Shown piece after piece: positions 1 through 8,401 of a stretch of 64,000 bases of DNA. Source of the stretch: Chryseobacterium formosum. GTDB taxonomy: Bacteria; Bacteroidota; Bacteroidia; Flavobacteriales; Weeksellaceae. The DNA is taken from assembly GCF_026460885.1 (NCBI RefSeq), contig NZ_JAOVZW010000019.1:62001-126000 (forward strand), written 5' to 3'. A program made the position numbers and the translations under genes. Under the pieces are notes generated by a model. That model had not been told where the DNA came from. It did no database searches and saw only the letters and a program-made list of their open reading frames with translations. Positions within the stretch are counted from its first letter, which is position 1. Each line of letters starts with the position of its first letter.

Positions 1-452
1 GCTTCGCTTGCAAAAGGAACATTATCAATTCTCGCTAAAATATTATTGGCATACGTGATCATTTGATAGGCATCTTCCCACAGAATTTCCATTTCTTCCG
101 TTGTAGAATTATCCTGAAAACGGTTGATTGCGTAATAATCTCTGTTTCCGTTTTGTGAAAGTGCGGTATAATTATTAGAACGAACTTCCGATGCCAATAA
201 GTAAAAATTTACATCATAACCCCCTCTCGAAGAAGAATTAATCATCGCTGAATACACTCCCGATAAAGCCTGCTGAATCTGTAATTCTGTAGTGTAAAAA
301 GAAGTTTGCGTAATATTATTTTCAGGTTCAAGCATCAAATCTTCTCGGCTACAATTTATTGTTCCCAATGTTAATGCTCCAAAAATTAATACTTTCCCTA
401 AATTTCTCATATTAAATTGTAATCTGTATTTATTTATTGTCGTTGTTTTCAT
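1..452 (-). CDS. SusD/RagB-family nutrient-binding lipoprotein, N-terminal part (gene runs off the window)
   Basis: The first ~150 residues of a SusD-like outer-membrane lipoprotein, the surface glycan- or peptide-binding partner of SusC. Translation from 452 gives a hydrophobic signal ending in a Cys (..GALTLGTINC), then the usual SusD N-terminus with an acidic stretch (EDLMLEPENNIT) and a helix LSGVYSAMINSS. The start at 452 lies 10 bp after the susC stop, normal for this pair; a second ATG at 410 (MRNLGKVLIF) would give a shorter, more typical signal peptide and cannot be excluded. The lipobox is not a perfect match. The C-terminus and any substrate-specific enzymes lie outside the window. 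Confidence 0.85.
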   Translation of the reverse strand, partial: MKTTTINKYRLQFNMRNLGKVLIFGALTLGTINCSREDLMLEPENNITQTSFYTTELQIQQALSGVYSAMINSSSRGGYDVNFYLLASEVRSNNYTALSQNGNRDYYAINRFQDNSTTEEMEILWEDAYQMITYANNILARIDNVPFASE

Positions 453-462
453 TGTTAAAATT

Positions 463-3375
463 TTAGAAATTAAAGTTTAAGCCCATCATATAGACTTTTG
501 CATTAGGATATGCTCCGTAATCGGTACCGTCTGATTGTACAGATTCTGGGTTGTAACCACCGTAATAATTATCTTTTCTCCAAACATTTTCTAAACTCAC
601 ATAGAGTCTAAGGTTAGAAACTTTTAATTTGCTTACCAATTCTTGTGGGAAATTATATCCTAAAGTCACATTTTTAAGCTGAATATAACTGGCATCATAT
701 AACCATCTTGTATCTAAAAGACCGCCTGTAGTACCATCTAACCTTGGAGTTTTACCGTCTCCCGGATCTTCATCAGAACGCCAACGGTTTGCCCAATTCC
801 CCATTACGTTGGTTGTGGTTCCCATTCCCGGACGATCGATTGCACGACCTAATAAAGCGTAGCTATAACCTCCTTTCTGACCTTGAAAAAATACAGAAAG
901 ATCAAATCCTTTATATGAAAATGTGTTGGTGAATCCCCAATAATAATCCGGAGTTGGACTTCCAATGATGTGACGGTCATTGTCATCAATTTTACCATCT
1001 CCGTTAGAATCTCTATACTTTACGTCTCCAGCAATTGCACCTGTTGTTTTTGCAACACCTGCATTGTTGATATCTGCTGTTGAAAGAATTCCTATCGCTT
1101 CATACAGATAAAAAGAGTTCAGCTCTTCACCTACCTGTATAATATTCGTTAAATTGCTGAAACCTGTATAAATAGGCTTGTTGTTATTCCCTAATTTCAA
1201 TACCTTATTGTTATTGAATGCAATGTTAGCTGAGGTATTCCATTTGAATTGCCCTGTTAAGTTTTTGGTGCTTAATTCAAATTCTAAACCTTTATTTTCC
1301 ACAGAACCAACATTTCTCCACGCTGTTGTATAACCTGTTGCTGAAGCGATAGGCTCCTGAAGAAGAAGGTCGTTTGTTTTTTTGATATAATAATCTGCTG
1401 AGAAATCAATTCTGTTGAATAGTCCCAATTCAAAACCAAAATCTGAAGACTGTGTTTTCTCCCATGTCAATTCATCACTTTTAATACTATTCGGTACTAA
1501 ACCATTCGATAAAGCACCTCCGAAAGAGTAGTTTCCTCCTGCCAAAGTTCCAAAATGTCTGTATTCACCAATAGCATTATTTCCGTTTTCTCCCCAACTG
1601 TATCTCAGTTTTAGGTTACTCAACCAAGATCTATCCTTTAAAAAATTTTCTTTATCTATTTTCCATGCTCCACCAAATGCTGCGAAATCTCCATAAAGAT
1701 TATTCCATGAAAATCTGGAAGAACCATCTCTACGAATACTTGCAAATAGCATATATTTCTTTTGATAGTCATAGTTTACACGACCAAATAATGAAGTCAG
1801 CATCCATTCTGAAGCAGTATATTCCGAATTTAATACAGAAGCCGATTGCGTAAAGTTGAAAGTTTTCAAATCATCATTCGCAAAACCTTTGTTACGGTTG
1901 TATTGCCCGGTCGTTCTGTAATTTTCAGCACTATATCCTGCAAGAGCGGTAATTGTGTGAGATCCGAAAGTCTTTTTATAATTTAATAAAGCTTCTCCTA
2001 AATATCTGTTGTAATTTACCGTTCTACGGCTTGCAATACTTACCTGTCCCGGAATATTTGAAACTAAATTAAAAGTTGGTGTATAACCGTTATTAATGTT
2101 AAAATTATTGGTCGCCGCTCCTGAGATTTTAAAGTTCAAATCTGGTAAAATGTCGTAAGACATATACATACTGGATAACATTCTAAACTCGTTGGTATTA
2201 TTCGTAGTATTTTCTAAAGTACCAATCGGGCTTACTGTAGAACCTGCCCATCTGTATCGAATATTGTTCCAGAAGTTGGTGTAAAGTCCCGCTCCTAATT
2301 CTGCTACAGGAACCATAGAAAGCATTTTGTGTGCTTCATTGTCTTTTCCGTCAACTGCTGCACCGTAGCTTTGTGAGTAACTTGGTCTCAGTGCAATTCC
2401 AGCTTTCCATTTACTGGAGATATTAACGTCAACTACTGCACTTAAATTAAATCTGTTGAAACCGGTATTCAAAGCCATACCTTCCTGATCAAAATACGCT
2501 GCAGAAATCGCATATTTTACATTACTGCTTCCTCCTCTTACTGATAATTGGTAGTTTTGAATTGCAGCTGGACGATAAAATGCATCCTGCCAATCAATAT
2601 ATGCCACCTGATTGGTTCCCCATCTTGGGTCAAGCATAGTATTGATATTTGCCAGATTATAATCAGTCGTATTTGGTAAATTATAATAATTTGCTCTTAC
2701 TGTATAACTATCAGAAGCAGAATTACCGGGAGCTAAAGCCACCCATCTTTTATTGATAGCTTCAGTCGCATAATCAATCCATTCAGAACTGCTCATAATG
2801 TCCAGTTTTTTCTCAATGGTCTGTACTCCATAATATTGAGAAAATGTAAATGAAGGTTTTCCTGTATTCCCTTTTTTTGTGGTAACAATCACAATCCCAT
2901 TAGAACCTCTTGATCCGTACATCGCTGTAGATGCCGCATCTTTTAGTACTTCAATCGATTGCACATCATCAGGAGAAATGTTTGCCATGTCATCGGCAAC
3001 TATTCCGTCTATGACATAAAGAGGTGAATTACTAGCAGAAATAGAAGCAGTACCACGAACTCTGATTTCTAAAGGTTCTCCCGGTTTTCCTGTTGTAGAA
3101 CGTGTTTTAACCCCAGCAATTTGTCCCGTTAAAGCTTGATCTACTCTCGCAATAGGACGATCTTTGAAGCTTTCTGCACTTACTCTACCTACAGAACCGG
3201 TAACTTCACCTTTTTTTTGAGTACCATAGGCAATAATGACTACTTCCTCAATCTCTTTCGTTTTATTTTTAGATTGTACTGTATCTTTTACTGTACCCGT
3301 GTTTTGTTTTTCTTGTGCAAAGATAAAACTTGTGGTACTTAGCAAAATACCCAGAGTCACTATAGATTTCTTCAT
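463..3375 (-). CDS. SusC/RagA-family TonB-linked outer-membrane transporter
   Basis: A 970-residue TonB-dependent transporter that imports a substrate captured by its SusD partner through the outer membrane. It has a signal peptide (residues 1-20, cleaved before QEK), a TonB-box-like segment EEVVIIAYGTQKK near residues 43-55, a plug with SPLYVIDGIVADD and the SusC signature DVQSIEVLKDAASTAMYGSR, then a beta-barrel ending in an aromatic residue (..GLNFNF). The N-terminal carboxypeptidase-like domain found in many SusC proteins is absent, so TonB contact should be direct. It is the first gene of a susCD pair on the minus strand. The substrate cannot be told from the sequence. Confidence 0.95.
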   Translation of the reverse strand: MKKSIVTLGILLSTTSFIFAQEKQNTGTVKDTVQSKNKTKEIEEVVIIAYGTQKKGEVTGSVGRVSAESFKDRPIARVDQALTGQIAGVKTRSTTGKPGEPLEIRVRGTASISASNSPLYVIDGIVADDMANISPDDVQSIEVLKDAASTAMYGSRGSNGIVIVTTKKGNTGKPSFTFSQYYGVQTIEKKLDIMSSSEWIDYATEAINKRWVALAPGNSASDSYTVRANYYNLPNTTDYNLANINTMLDPRWGTNQVAYIDWQDAFYRPAAIQNYQLSVRGGSSNVKYAISAAYFDQEGMALNTGFNRFNLSAVVDVNISSKWKAGIALRPSYSQSYGAAVDGKDNEAHKMLSMVPVAELGAGLYTNFWNNIRYRWAGSTVSPIGTLENTTNNTNEFRMLSSMYMSYDILPDLNFKISGAATNNFNINNGYTPTFNLVSNIPGQVSIASRRTVNYNRYLGEALLNYKKTFGSHTITALAGYSAENYRTTGQYNRNKGFANDDLKTFNFTQSASVLNSEYTASEWMLTSLFGRVNYDYQKKYMLFASIRRDGSSRFSWNNLYGDFAAFGGAWKIDKENFLKDRSWLSNLKLRYSWGENGNNAIGEYRHFGTLAGGNYSFGGALSNGLVPNSIKSDELTWEKTQSSDFGFELGLFNRIDFSADYYIKKTNDLLLQEPIASATGYTTAWRNVGSVENKGLEFELSTKNLTGQFKWNTSANIAFNNNKVLKLGNNNKPIYTGFSNLTNIIQVGEELNSFYLYEAIGILSTADINNAGVAKTTGAIAGDVKYRDSNGDGKIDDNDRHIIGSPTPDYYWGFTNTFSYKGFDLSVFFQGQKGGYSYALLGRAIDRPGMGTTTNVMGNWANRWRSDEDPGDGKTPRLDGTTGGLLDTRWLYDASYIQLKNVTLGYNFPQELVSKLKVSNLRLYVSLENVWRKDNYYGGYNPESVQSDGTDYGAYPNAKVYMMGLNFNF

Positions 3376-3774
3376 TCTCTGATTGGTGATTATTAATTAT
3401 TTGACATTTACTTATATATACTTTCTCTTAAAATTAAAACACAAGAAAAGTTAAATCTGAACAGACATGATATTTCTCATATTTCTATTTCATAAAAGTA
3501 TACTTATCGGAAATTTCTGCTATCCTGTGGTTACCTGCCAATGTTTCGTTATGAATAATTATTTATTAATTTAATCATAACACCAATGAATTTGAAGTAA
3601 GTTTTATGAAAATGTATCATCAAACACCTTGGAGTATTAACAAATTGAAATAAAAGGTGTTTTTATCGCATTTAAAATTTTTAATCAAAATTTTCCGTAA
3701 TTGATTAAAAGCATGAAATGAGCAGGTTGATATTTGTATATTTGAAAAACTATTAACCTGAATTAACGCTGATT
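3376..3774. other. Divergent intergenic region between susC and the first TPR regulator
   Basis: About 400 bp without a gene. It holds a 9-bp inverted repeat (arms 3622-3630 and 3654-3662, 23-nt loop), possibly an operator or weak terminator, and a -7-type box near 3740 for the rightward gene. No convincing promoter for susC could be read. Confidence 0.5.
3737..3744 (+). promoter_or_regulatory. Putative -7 box (TATATTTG) for the TPR regulator at 3775
   Basis: Exact match to the Bacteroidota -7 consensus TAnnTTTG, 30 bp before the ATG. No TTTG was found 19-20 bp upstream, so the promoter is only half supported. Confidence 0.4.
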
Positions 3775-5247
3775 ATGAAAATTCTCAAGCAATTCTTTTT
3801 TTTTATCTTTATTATCAGTTATGTCTTAAGTAGCGGACAAGAAAAAGCTTATCCAAAAATCGATACTGCCCTTTCCCGTATCTATTTCCAATCGATAAAC
3901 ACATTTGATTTTAATAACGGGATTAGAGAAAGTACAAAACTAATTAACGAGTCTAAAAAACTTAATTATAAAAAAGGAATTGCAAAAGGAAGTTTAAATA
4001 TTGGTAATTTTCTGGTTAATTTAAACCGCTACAAAGAAGCGCTTATTTATCTTGAAATCGCCGAAAAAAATAATCTTGAAACCGAAGATTTTCTTACAAG
4101 ATCTGAAATTTATACAGAGTATGGGAAAGTTTACGGAATGCTGAACCTTCATCAACGCGCAATCGATTACTTTAACAAAGCTATTAATGAAAATAAAAAA
4201 GTAAAAGATTCTCATTTTAAAGTACTCAATCTACAAATTGCATATGCGTGTAAAGCTGAAAGTTCAAGACTGATTTCACAATACGATTCCACGTATATCT
4301 ATTTCAAAAAAGCGTATGCACTCGATCCTGATCCTATAACAGGAGCTAATATCGCTGACTATTTTATAAACTATAAAAAAGAGCACATAGATTCTGCTGA
4401 ATATTATCTTAAAGCTGCTGAAGTAAATTATCAACAAAAAAAATACGATCCTTTTCAAAAACTCGCTTATTTATTGGTCTATGGAGATTATTATTTTCAA
4501 AAAGAAGAATATAATAAATCTTTAGAAAAATATCTGGAAACCGAAAAGATGTCTGCCCAATTAAAAAGACCAGATGTACGAGTTGAGGCTTATGCATCCA
4601 TTTCCAAGATCTACTTAAAATTAAATAATCCACAAAAATCTGCTGTGTATTTGAAAATGCAAGCAGATCTTTCAGACAGTCTAAAAACCATAAACAATAT
4701 TGCATTAGATTTATCGGTTGAGAAGCTTATTAAAGAAAAGGAGCACGAAAAGCTGAAAGAAACAGAGACACTCAGTAAGAAAAATAGTTATATACTTGGA
4801 GCTGTGATTCTCATAACCATACTTATTATCATATGGGGATACCTTTTTTATATAAGAAAAAAACGGGAAAAAGAAGTTTTAATCAATGATCAGAGAGAAC
4901 TAATTCAAAAAAAGGAAACAGAGAATAAAAATCTTGAATTTAAAGTAAACGATGCTTTTGAAGAAGTAATGCAACTGGCGAAAAAAAACAGTCCACATTT
5001 TCTCGCAAGGTTCAAAGAAGTATATCCCGAGTTTTGTCAAAAAATCATTGCATTACAACCGGATCTTTTAAACTCTGAATTGACTTTTTGTGCTTATTTA
5101 AAGCTTAATTTCACCACAAAAGAAATAGCAACATATACTTTTGTAACCGAAAAGGCAGTGCAGGGAAGAAAAAGCAGGATTAGAAAAAAATTCAATATTT
5201 CTTCTGATGAAGACCTCTACATGTGGTTTAAAAAGATAGACTCGTAA
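3775..5247 (+). CDS. Membrane-anchored TPR protein with C-terminal LuxR-like HTH
   Basis: A 490-residue putative one-component regulator. It has a signal or anchor segment (1-22), a run of TPR-like helical pairs (about 50-310), a transmembrane helix at 339-360, a coiled-coil-prone linker (362-395) and a C-terminal HTH (TTKEIATYTFVTEKAVQGRK, about 447-466) followed by the basic RIRKKFNI. This puts the TPRs in the periplasm and the DNA-binding end in the cytoplasm, a layout common in flavobacterial regulators. The HTH block is nearly the same as in the proteins at 5271 and 7065, so the three are paralogs. It lies 23 bp upstream of the second paralog, probably in one operon. Target genes are unknown; the neighbouring surface operon is a reasonable guess. 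Confidence 0.85.
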   Translation: MKILKQFFFFIFIISYVLSSGQEKAYPKIDTALSRIYFQSINTFDFNNGIRESTKLINESKKLNYKKGIAKGSLNIGNFLVNLNRYKEALIYLEIAEKNNLETEDFLTRSEIYTEYGKVYGMLNLHQRAIDYFNKAINENKKVKDSHFKVLNLQIAYACKAESSRLISQYDSTYIYFKKAYALDPDPITGANIADYFINYKKEHIDSAEYYLKAAEVNYQQKKYDPFQKLAYLLVYGDYYFQKEEYNKSLEKYLETEKMSAQLKRPDVRVEAYASISKIYLKLNNPQKSAVYLKMQADLSDSLKTINNIALDLSVEKLIKEKEHEKLKETETLSKKNSYILGAVILITILIIIWGYLFYIRKKREKEVLINDQRELIQKKETENKNLEFKVNDAFEEVMQLAKKNSPHFLARFKEVYPEFCQKIIALQPDLLNSELTFCAYLKLNFTTKEIATYTFVTEKAVQGRKSRIRKKFNISSDEDLYMWFKKIDS

Positions 5248-5270
5248 CTGATTTTTTAATAATTAAATTA

Positions 5271-6755
5271 TTGGTTTTGAAAAGAATAGCATTTTTATTT
5301 TTCACCTTATTTGTTTTCAATTGTGCATATTCTCAACAAAAAAGTTCCGAGAATGCAAATAATTTGCTTAGACTTTCCGAGCTGAATAGATACCAAAACG
5401 GGATAAAATCTTTGGAATATGCCAAAAAAGCATACGATATTTCAAAAGAATTAAAGAATGATGAGCTTATCGCCAAAAGCAGCATCAGCATCGCATATCA
5501 GCTTTTTGTACTTGAAGATTATAAAAAAAGTTTATCCCAAATCTCTGATCTTGAGAAGACTATATCTGTAGATAATGAAATTCTTAAAAGTAAAATTGTA
5601 GAAATCAAATATGTTAATTATAACATATTGGGTCTGGAAGATTTAGCAATAAAATCGCTGGACGAATATATAGACATTTTGGAAAAAGTACCTTCAGATT
5701 CTGCAAAGCAGGAACTCGTAAAAGGATATTTTTATTACGCTTACAGACTTCAGGATAATGATTTAAAAAAAGCTAACAATTACATTAATAAAGCTTTGCA
5801 AATCGGCAAAACTCTGAAACTTAACGAGACATTAAATACTTATATGATAAAGGCTTCCATCTGTATGGGGCTCAATCAGATGGATTCTGCCCAGATTTAT
5901 ATTTCGAAAGCATTTGAAGAAACCAAACTTAAAGAACATATTACTTATAAGTATGCTGCGTATGAGCTTCAGGGAGATTATTATTTTAAGATGAAAGACT
6001 ACGAAAAAGCCGTCGTTGCCTTTCAAAATACTTTAGCAGAAATCGATTCGATGAAAATTGATGACTTCTTTTGCCAGACAAATACTACAGCCAAACTTGC
6101 AGATATTTATGCAATATTGCGCGATAAGGCTAAGGAAAAAGAATTTAGGGAAAAATATCAGAAATACAATGATCATTTAAAGGAAAGAAAAAACGAAGGC
6201 CTTAAGCAAACCATCGACAATATTCTAAATGAACAGGAAGAGAAAAATGAAACTTTAAACACCAAAAACAAATGGATTGTTTTTCTGGTGCTATTATCAA
6301 TTACTATAGCAATATACTTCTATTTTAAAATTAAAAAAACAAAAAGAAGAAAGAAAATCATCTTACAGCAAAATCAGGTTTTACTTACAGAAAAATCAGA
6401 GCTGGAAAAAGAAAAAGATCATCTGAATAAAAAAGCTGATGAAAATAAACTTGCAGAATTGATAGAGCTTGCCAAAAAAAACAGTCCCGAATTCACGGTT
6501 CTTTTTGAAGAAATCTATCCCAATTTTATAAAGAATATAAAAGCCATCAATCCCAAAATAAGTAATTCCGAGTTACACTTTGTTGGTTTAGCTTTTCTGA
6601 ATTTCACTACAAAGGAAATTGCAGATTTTACTTTTGTTACTGTTTCTGCAGTGCAACTCAGAAAATATAGGATCCGAAAAAAATATATGATTCCGTCTGA
6701 TGAAGATTTTAATGTATGGATGCGTAATTTGAATACATTGCAAGACAATTTTTGA
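5271..6755 (+). CDS. Membrane-anchored TPR protein with C-terminal LuxR-like HTH (second paralog)
   Basis: A 494-residue paralog of the upstream gene with the same plan: signal peptide (cleavage near AYS-QQ), TPR-type helices, a transmembrane helix near residues 334-352 and a C-terminal HTH (FTTKEIADFTFVTVSAVQLR) followed by RIRKKYMIPSDED. No ATG precedes the signal peptide in frame, so translation must begin at a TTG: 5271 (MVLKR) or 5277 (MKRIAF), the latter looking more like a natural N-terminus. The HTH recognition helix differs from the other two (SAVQLRKYR against KAVQ(G/V)RKSR), so it may read a different site. Only 23 bp follow the first paralog, suggesting co-transcription. Confidence 0.82.
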   Translation: MVLKRIAFLFFTLFVFNCAYSQQKSSENANNLLRLSELNRYQNGIKSLEYAKKAYDISKELKNDELIAKSSISIAYQLFVLEDYKKSLSQISDLEKTISVDNEILKSKIVEIKYVNYNILGLEDLAIKSLDEYIDILEKVPSDSAKQELVKGYFYYAYRLQDNDLKKANNYINKALQIGKTLKLNETLNTYMIKASICMGLNQMDSAQIYISKAFEETKLKEHITYKYAAYELQGDYYFKMKDYEKAVVAFQNTLAEIDSMKIDDFFCQTNTTAKLADIYAILRDKAKEKEFREKYQKYNDHLKERKNEGLKQTIDNILNEQEEKNETLNTKNKWIVFLVLLSITIAIYFYFKIKKTKRRKKIILQQNQVLLTEKSELEKEKDHLNKKADENKLAELIELAKKNSPEFTVLFEEIYPNFIKNIKAINPKISNSELHFVGLAFLNFTTKEIADFTFVTVSAVQLRKYRIRKKYMIPSDEDFNVWMRNLNTLQDNF

Positions 6756-6939
6756 TACCTGTTATCATTGATAACAAATTCTTATTTCTATACTTTATCA
6801 TAACTCTACCTCCTCTTTTATTGGTATAAATAGGTTATTATTTAGTAATTTCTTAATTATTAAAGTCAAATCTTCAAAACAGCAACAAAACACCTATATA
6901 AATTTTAAACACTAAAAATCAACTACTTACACACTATGT

Positions 6940-6956
6940 AGTATCTGTGTAGGGTC
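6940..6956 (+). promoter_or_regulatory. Upstream element copy 1 (AGTATCTRTRTAGGGTC)
   Basis: A 17-bp sequence found again at 7569-7585 with 15 of 17 bases the same. Both copies end exactly 30 bp before a TTCATTTG -7-like box. Position and conservation suggest an activator site for the promoter of the 7065 gene; the bound protein is unknown. Confidence 0.5.
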
Positions 6957-6963
6957 ACTTTTT

Positions 6964-6994
6964 TTTGCATATAGTTTATTTATCGATTCATTTG
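6964..6994 (+). promoter_or_regulatory. Promoter of the short HTH protein gene (TTTG-N19-TTCATTTG)
   Basis: A TTTG at 6964-6967, exactly 19 bp of spacer, then TTCATTTG at 6987-6994, close to the flavobacterial TTTG-N19-TAnnTTTG pattern with one base off in the -7 box. The AGTATCT element lies 7 bp upstream of the -33 box. It would give a leader of about 65 nt. Confidence 0.5.
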
Positions 6995-7064
6995 TAGCAG
7001 AAAATTCAGAATAGAATATCAGACTCTTTACAGTCATATTCTGTTGATTCTAAAAGCATACACA

Positions 7065-7502
7065 ATGAAAAAAAAAGTACTCATCAATTTCCTTCAGGTT
7101 GCTGTTGTTTTCGGTGGACTTTACTTCTATTTAAAGAACAAACAAAAGAAGTCCACTGACAACAGTCAACAAAAAGATGCTGAAAAACCAGAAATCCTTC
7201 ATATTATCAATGATGATCTTGAAGAAGTTTTTCAGCTCGCAAAAATTAATGATCCCTTTTTTCTCGCAAAATTCAAAAAGATCTATCCGGAATTTTGCAA
7301 CAAGATTATCTCTCTTTATCCGGACATCCTTAATTCTGAGCTTATTTTTTGTGCCTACATCAAGCTTAATTTTTCAACAAAAGAAATTGCCAATTATACA
7401 TTCGTCACCAAAAAAGCTGTTCAGGTAAGGAAAAGCAGACTACGAAAAAAGTTTAATATTCCTTCGGGAGAAGACCTGTATATCTGGTTCAAAAAACTAT
7501 AA
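7065..7502 (+). CDS. Short membrane-anchored HTH protein lacking TPRs (third paralog)
   Basis: A 145-residue protein made of one N-terminal transmembrane helix (about 4-22), a short basic linker and the same C-terminal module as the two upstream regulators: LEEVFQLAKINDPFFLAKFK, then the HTH FSTKEIANYTFVTKKAVQVR and KSRLRKKFNI. The TPR sensor is missing, so it is either a natural short form or a deletion derivative. The start is the ATG at 7065 (MKKKVLINF); an in-frame TTG at 7044 is less likely. It is monocistronic with its own promoter region, which shares a repeated element with the promoter region of the next operon, suggesting common or auto-regulation. Function is inferred from the HTH only. 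Confidence 0.75.
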   Translation: MKKKVLINFLQVAVVFGGLYFYLKNKQKKSTDNSQQKDAEKPEILHIINDDLEEVFQLAKINDPFFLAKFKKIYPEFCNKIISLYPDILNSELIFCAYIKLNFSTKEIANYTFVTKKAVQVRKSRLRKKFNIPSGEDLYIWFKKL

Positions 7503-7568
7503 TATAAATTGTAAATCACGAATCAAACAAAGCACAAACATATAAAAATCAAACAATTAACAAAACAT

Positions 7569-7585
7569 AGTATCTATATAGGGTC
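7569..7585 (+). promoter_or_regulatory. Upstream element copy 2 (AGTATCTRTRTAGGGTC)
   Basis: Second copy of the 17-bp element at 6940-6956, upstream of the secreted-protein/VWA operon. It keeps the exact 30-bp distance to TTCATTTG, although the DNA between is not conserved. The matching geometry argues for a shared regulator. Confidence 0.5.
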
Positions 7586-7615
7586 TGTTATTTTCTCCAT
7601 CAATTCTATTATTTA

Positions 7616-7623
7616 TTCATTTG
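7616..7623 (+). promoter_or_regulatory. Putative -7 box (TTCATTTG) of the surface-protein operon
   Basis: The same octamer as in the promoter at 6987-6994. The -33 position (7593-7596, TTCT) is a poor match, which would fit a promoter dependent on an activator bound at the element at 7569-7585. Predicted leader about 130 nt. Confidence 0.4.
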
Positions 7624-7759
7624 CCAAAGATTTTCTAAAGTGACAATACCGCATCACATTTTTAAAATTCTCTATTTAAAATTATTTAAACCGATAAACA
7701 TATCAACTTTTATTCTTCATCACATTTCATCTACTCAAGTAGAAATTTAAACCAAAACA

Positions 7760-8326
7760 ATGAGCAGAAATTCAATAACAACAATCTTTCAAAATACCCA
7801 ACTCTTTTGTAGGGTAAAGATTCTGTTTGCTTTGTTTTTTCTGCAGGGTTTTCATTCAATTTATGGTCAGATGAGTTTACAGGGAAGCGTTGTTGTTATT
7901 GATAAAGAATTACGAGATAAGACAATAAATTATCTGTCCATCACTTCAGGAACATATATTTATAATATTACTGAAAGCAAGAATAAAAAAGAAAGCAAAA
8001 CTATTTTAACTACTTGTGAAAAACCTCAAAAAACCAAATCCTCTAAGGAAATAGCAGTCATAAAAAAAGAACATCCTAAAGCTACCCCGCTAAAACATTA
8101 CATAGGTAACAACTCCGAAGTTTTTTTGAATCTTCCTATTTCAAAAAACTTTGTTTGCGCCGGAAACAATTATCATATAAAAAAAGATGCTACTTTAAAG
8201 AAACCAGAACTTTCTGAAATTTTTCACTTTTCTGAAGACATCAAATTAACACTCATATATCATTTAAAGACACAATACAATCATTCTAACCGAAGTAGAA
8301 TAAGACCTCCTCCATCATTTATATAA
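7760..8326 (+). CDS. Secreted protein of unknown function
   Basis: 188 residues with an N-terminal signal (hydrophobic FALFFLQGFHSIYG, cleavage near YGQ at about residue 37) after a rather long basic n-region. The mature part is Lys-rich and polar, with two cysteines that could pair and a Pro-rich end (RIRPPPSFI). I recognise no family. It is the first gene after the second AGTATCT element and lies 75 bp upstream of the VWA surface protein, so it probably belongs to the same operon and may be an accessory of that surface structure. This role is a guess from position. Confidence 0.6.
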   Translation: MSRNSITTIFQNTQLFCRVKILFALFFLQGFHSIYGQMSLQGSVVVIDKELRDKTINYLSITSGTYIYNITESKNKKESKTILTTCEKPQKTKSSKEIAVIKKEHPKATPLKHYIGNNSEVFLNLPISKNFVCAGNNYHIKKDATLKKPELSEIFHFSEDIKLTLIYHLKTQYNHSNRSRIRPPPSFI

Positions 8327-8401
8327 TTTTTTGAAAGCCTTATTTAAAGGCAAAACACATAATGAAAAATTAATTTTCAAAACACATTAAAATTGAAAAC
8401 G

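Noticed and set aside
3622..3662. Inverted repeat upstream of the first TPR regulator as a riboswitch
   Set aside because: It is a single 9-bp stem with a 23-nt loop and no conserved riboswitch motifs; it is noted only as a possible operator.
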